Source: Iodidimonas nitroreducens (GTDB lineage Bacteria > Pseudomonadota > Alphaproteobacteria > Sphingomonadales > Rhodothalassiaceae). From it: DNA of 64,000 nucleotides. Below the pieces are notes generated by a model, which saw only the letters and a program-made list of their open reading frames with translations, was not told the DNA's origin and ran no database searches. The stretch lies in assembly GCF_008579165.1 (NCBI RefSeq), contig NZ_BKCN01000013.1. One strand, written 5' to 3'. Within the stretch, counting starts at the first letter, position 1. Each line of letters begins with the position of its first letter. This document shows, one piece after another, positions 63,684-64,000 of the stretch. The position numbers were made by a program, and so were the translations under genes.

Positions 63684-64000
63684 CTAATTAGCAGCAAGCA
63701 ACAAGGCGTCAAAAAAAGCCAAGGCCGATTGAACTGAGCTATAAACCCAAGCGGGGAGGACGACGAGTATCTCCGGGATCGTGCCGAGCAGCACACCGAA
63801 TATAAGGAAGGCCAGTCCCATCAACTCTATATGTATACCACCAATCACCGCCTCTTTCATCATAGCGTCAAGCTTCTGATCTTCCTCCTTCCGCTGTTGC
63901 TCCTCCGTGCTCAAGCCCGTTTTCAGGTCATTTTTGACATTCCGGACTCTGGCAAGTAAATAATTTTGCCGCTCATGTAGTCCTTCGATTTCTCTAGGCC
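63684..64000 (-). CDS. membrane protein with coiled-coil lead (5' end beyond the window)
   Basis: The frame is open to the window edge. Visible part, about 105 codons: a charged, probably coiled-coil stretch (LSTEEQQRKEEDQKLDAMMK) followed by two hydrophobic helices (IELMGLAFLIFGVLLGTIPEIL and WVYSSVQSALAFFDALLL). A TTG at 63914 could start a 76-residue protein, but the upstream frame is open and reads LHERQNYLLARVRNVKNDL, so a longer gene is more likely. Family not recognised. It precedes a small lipoprotein gene by 13 bp. Confidence 0.55.
   Translation of the reverse strand, partial: PREIEGLHERQNYLLARVRNVKNDLKTGLSTEEQQRKEEDQKLDAMMKEAVIGGIHIELMGLAFLIFGVLLGTIPEILVVLPAWVYSSVQSALAFFDALLLAAN

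Overview
The window looks like chromosomal DNA of a free-living, Gram-negative alphaproteobacterium. The ffh-rpsP-rimM-trmD-rplS ribosome/SRP operon lies beside dapF and asd. There are two large TonB-dependent receptors, one with an STN domain and a FecI/FecR pair, and also a PAS_5-type domain, a TRAP transporter and a bacterioferritin/Bfd pair. I cannot name the genus. Codon use is unusual for a GC-rich genome: Asp is mostly GAT and Ile mostly ATC, so GATC tetramers are very dense. No tRNA, rRNA, CRISPR array, insertion sequence or prophage was recognised.

Layout. 0-13.5 kb is housekeeping: dapF (cut by the window edge), a DASS transporter, a thioesterase, ffh-rpsP-rimM-trmD-rplS, asd, a YqaE/Pmp3 peptide, bfd-bfr with iron-box-like sites, a DinG-type helicase, a TerB-like protein and a small lipoprotein. 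13.6-23.4 kb is a minus-strand block: a chimeric alcohol dehydrogenase/PAS remnant, a 2-hydroxymuconate-semialdehyde-type aldehyde dehydrogenase, a TRAP transporter, a DUF3179 protein and a TonB receptor. 23.8-37.2 kb is an aromatic-acid island: two MarR regulators, an aryl-CoA ligase, a PaaA-like diiron oxygenase with a PaaE-like reductase, an SDR, gentisate dioxygenase, maleylpyruvate isomerase, fumarylpyruvate hydrolase, an orphan NDP-forming acyl-CoA synthetase subunit, a tandem OsmC protein and a ThDP enzyme. 37.3-47.3 kb holds a Na+/solute symporter, DUF6445, SapC, a tryptophan-halogenase-like flavoprotein, a TonB receptor and FecR/FecI. 47.4-50 kb has a Gfo/Idh/MocA oxidoreductase and a BciB/FrhB-like Fe-S flavoprotein. 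50.9-55.4 kb is a DUF4402/chaperone/usher surface-structure operon. 55.4-63.1 kb carries a porin, a Mn-riboswitch-controlled GDT1-type transporter, a chemotaxis receptor, a nucleotidyltransferase, an MmgE/PrpD protein and uppP. The last ~0.9 kb changes composition.

How genes work together. The most interesting block is the gentisate island. Its content suggests that an aromatic acid is activated to a CoA thioester, ring-hydroxylated by a PaaA/PaaE-like pair, released as gentisate, and cleaved through maleylpyruvate and fumarylpyruvate to fumarate and pyruvate. A perfect 12-bp inverted repeat sits in the divergent promoter of the oxygenase operon.

Quality warning. Eleven genes are broken by a small frameshift, and each is repaired by adding one or two bases, nearly always to a homopolymer run. 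This points to sequencing or assembly undercalls rather than gene decay; those genes are probably intact in the organism.
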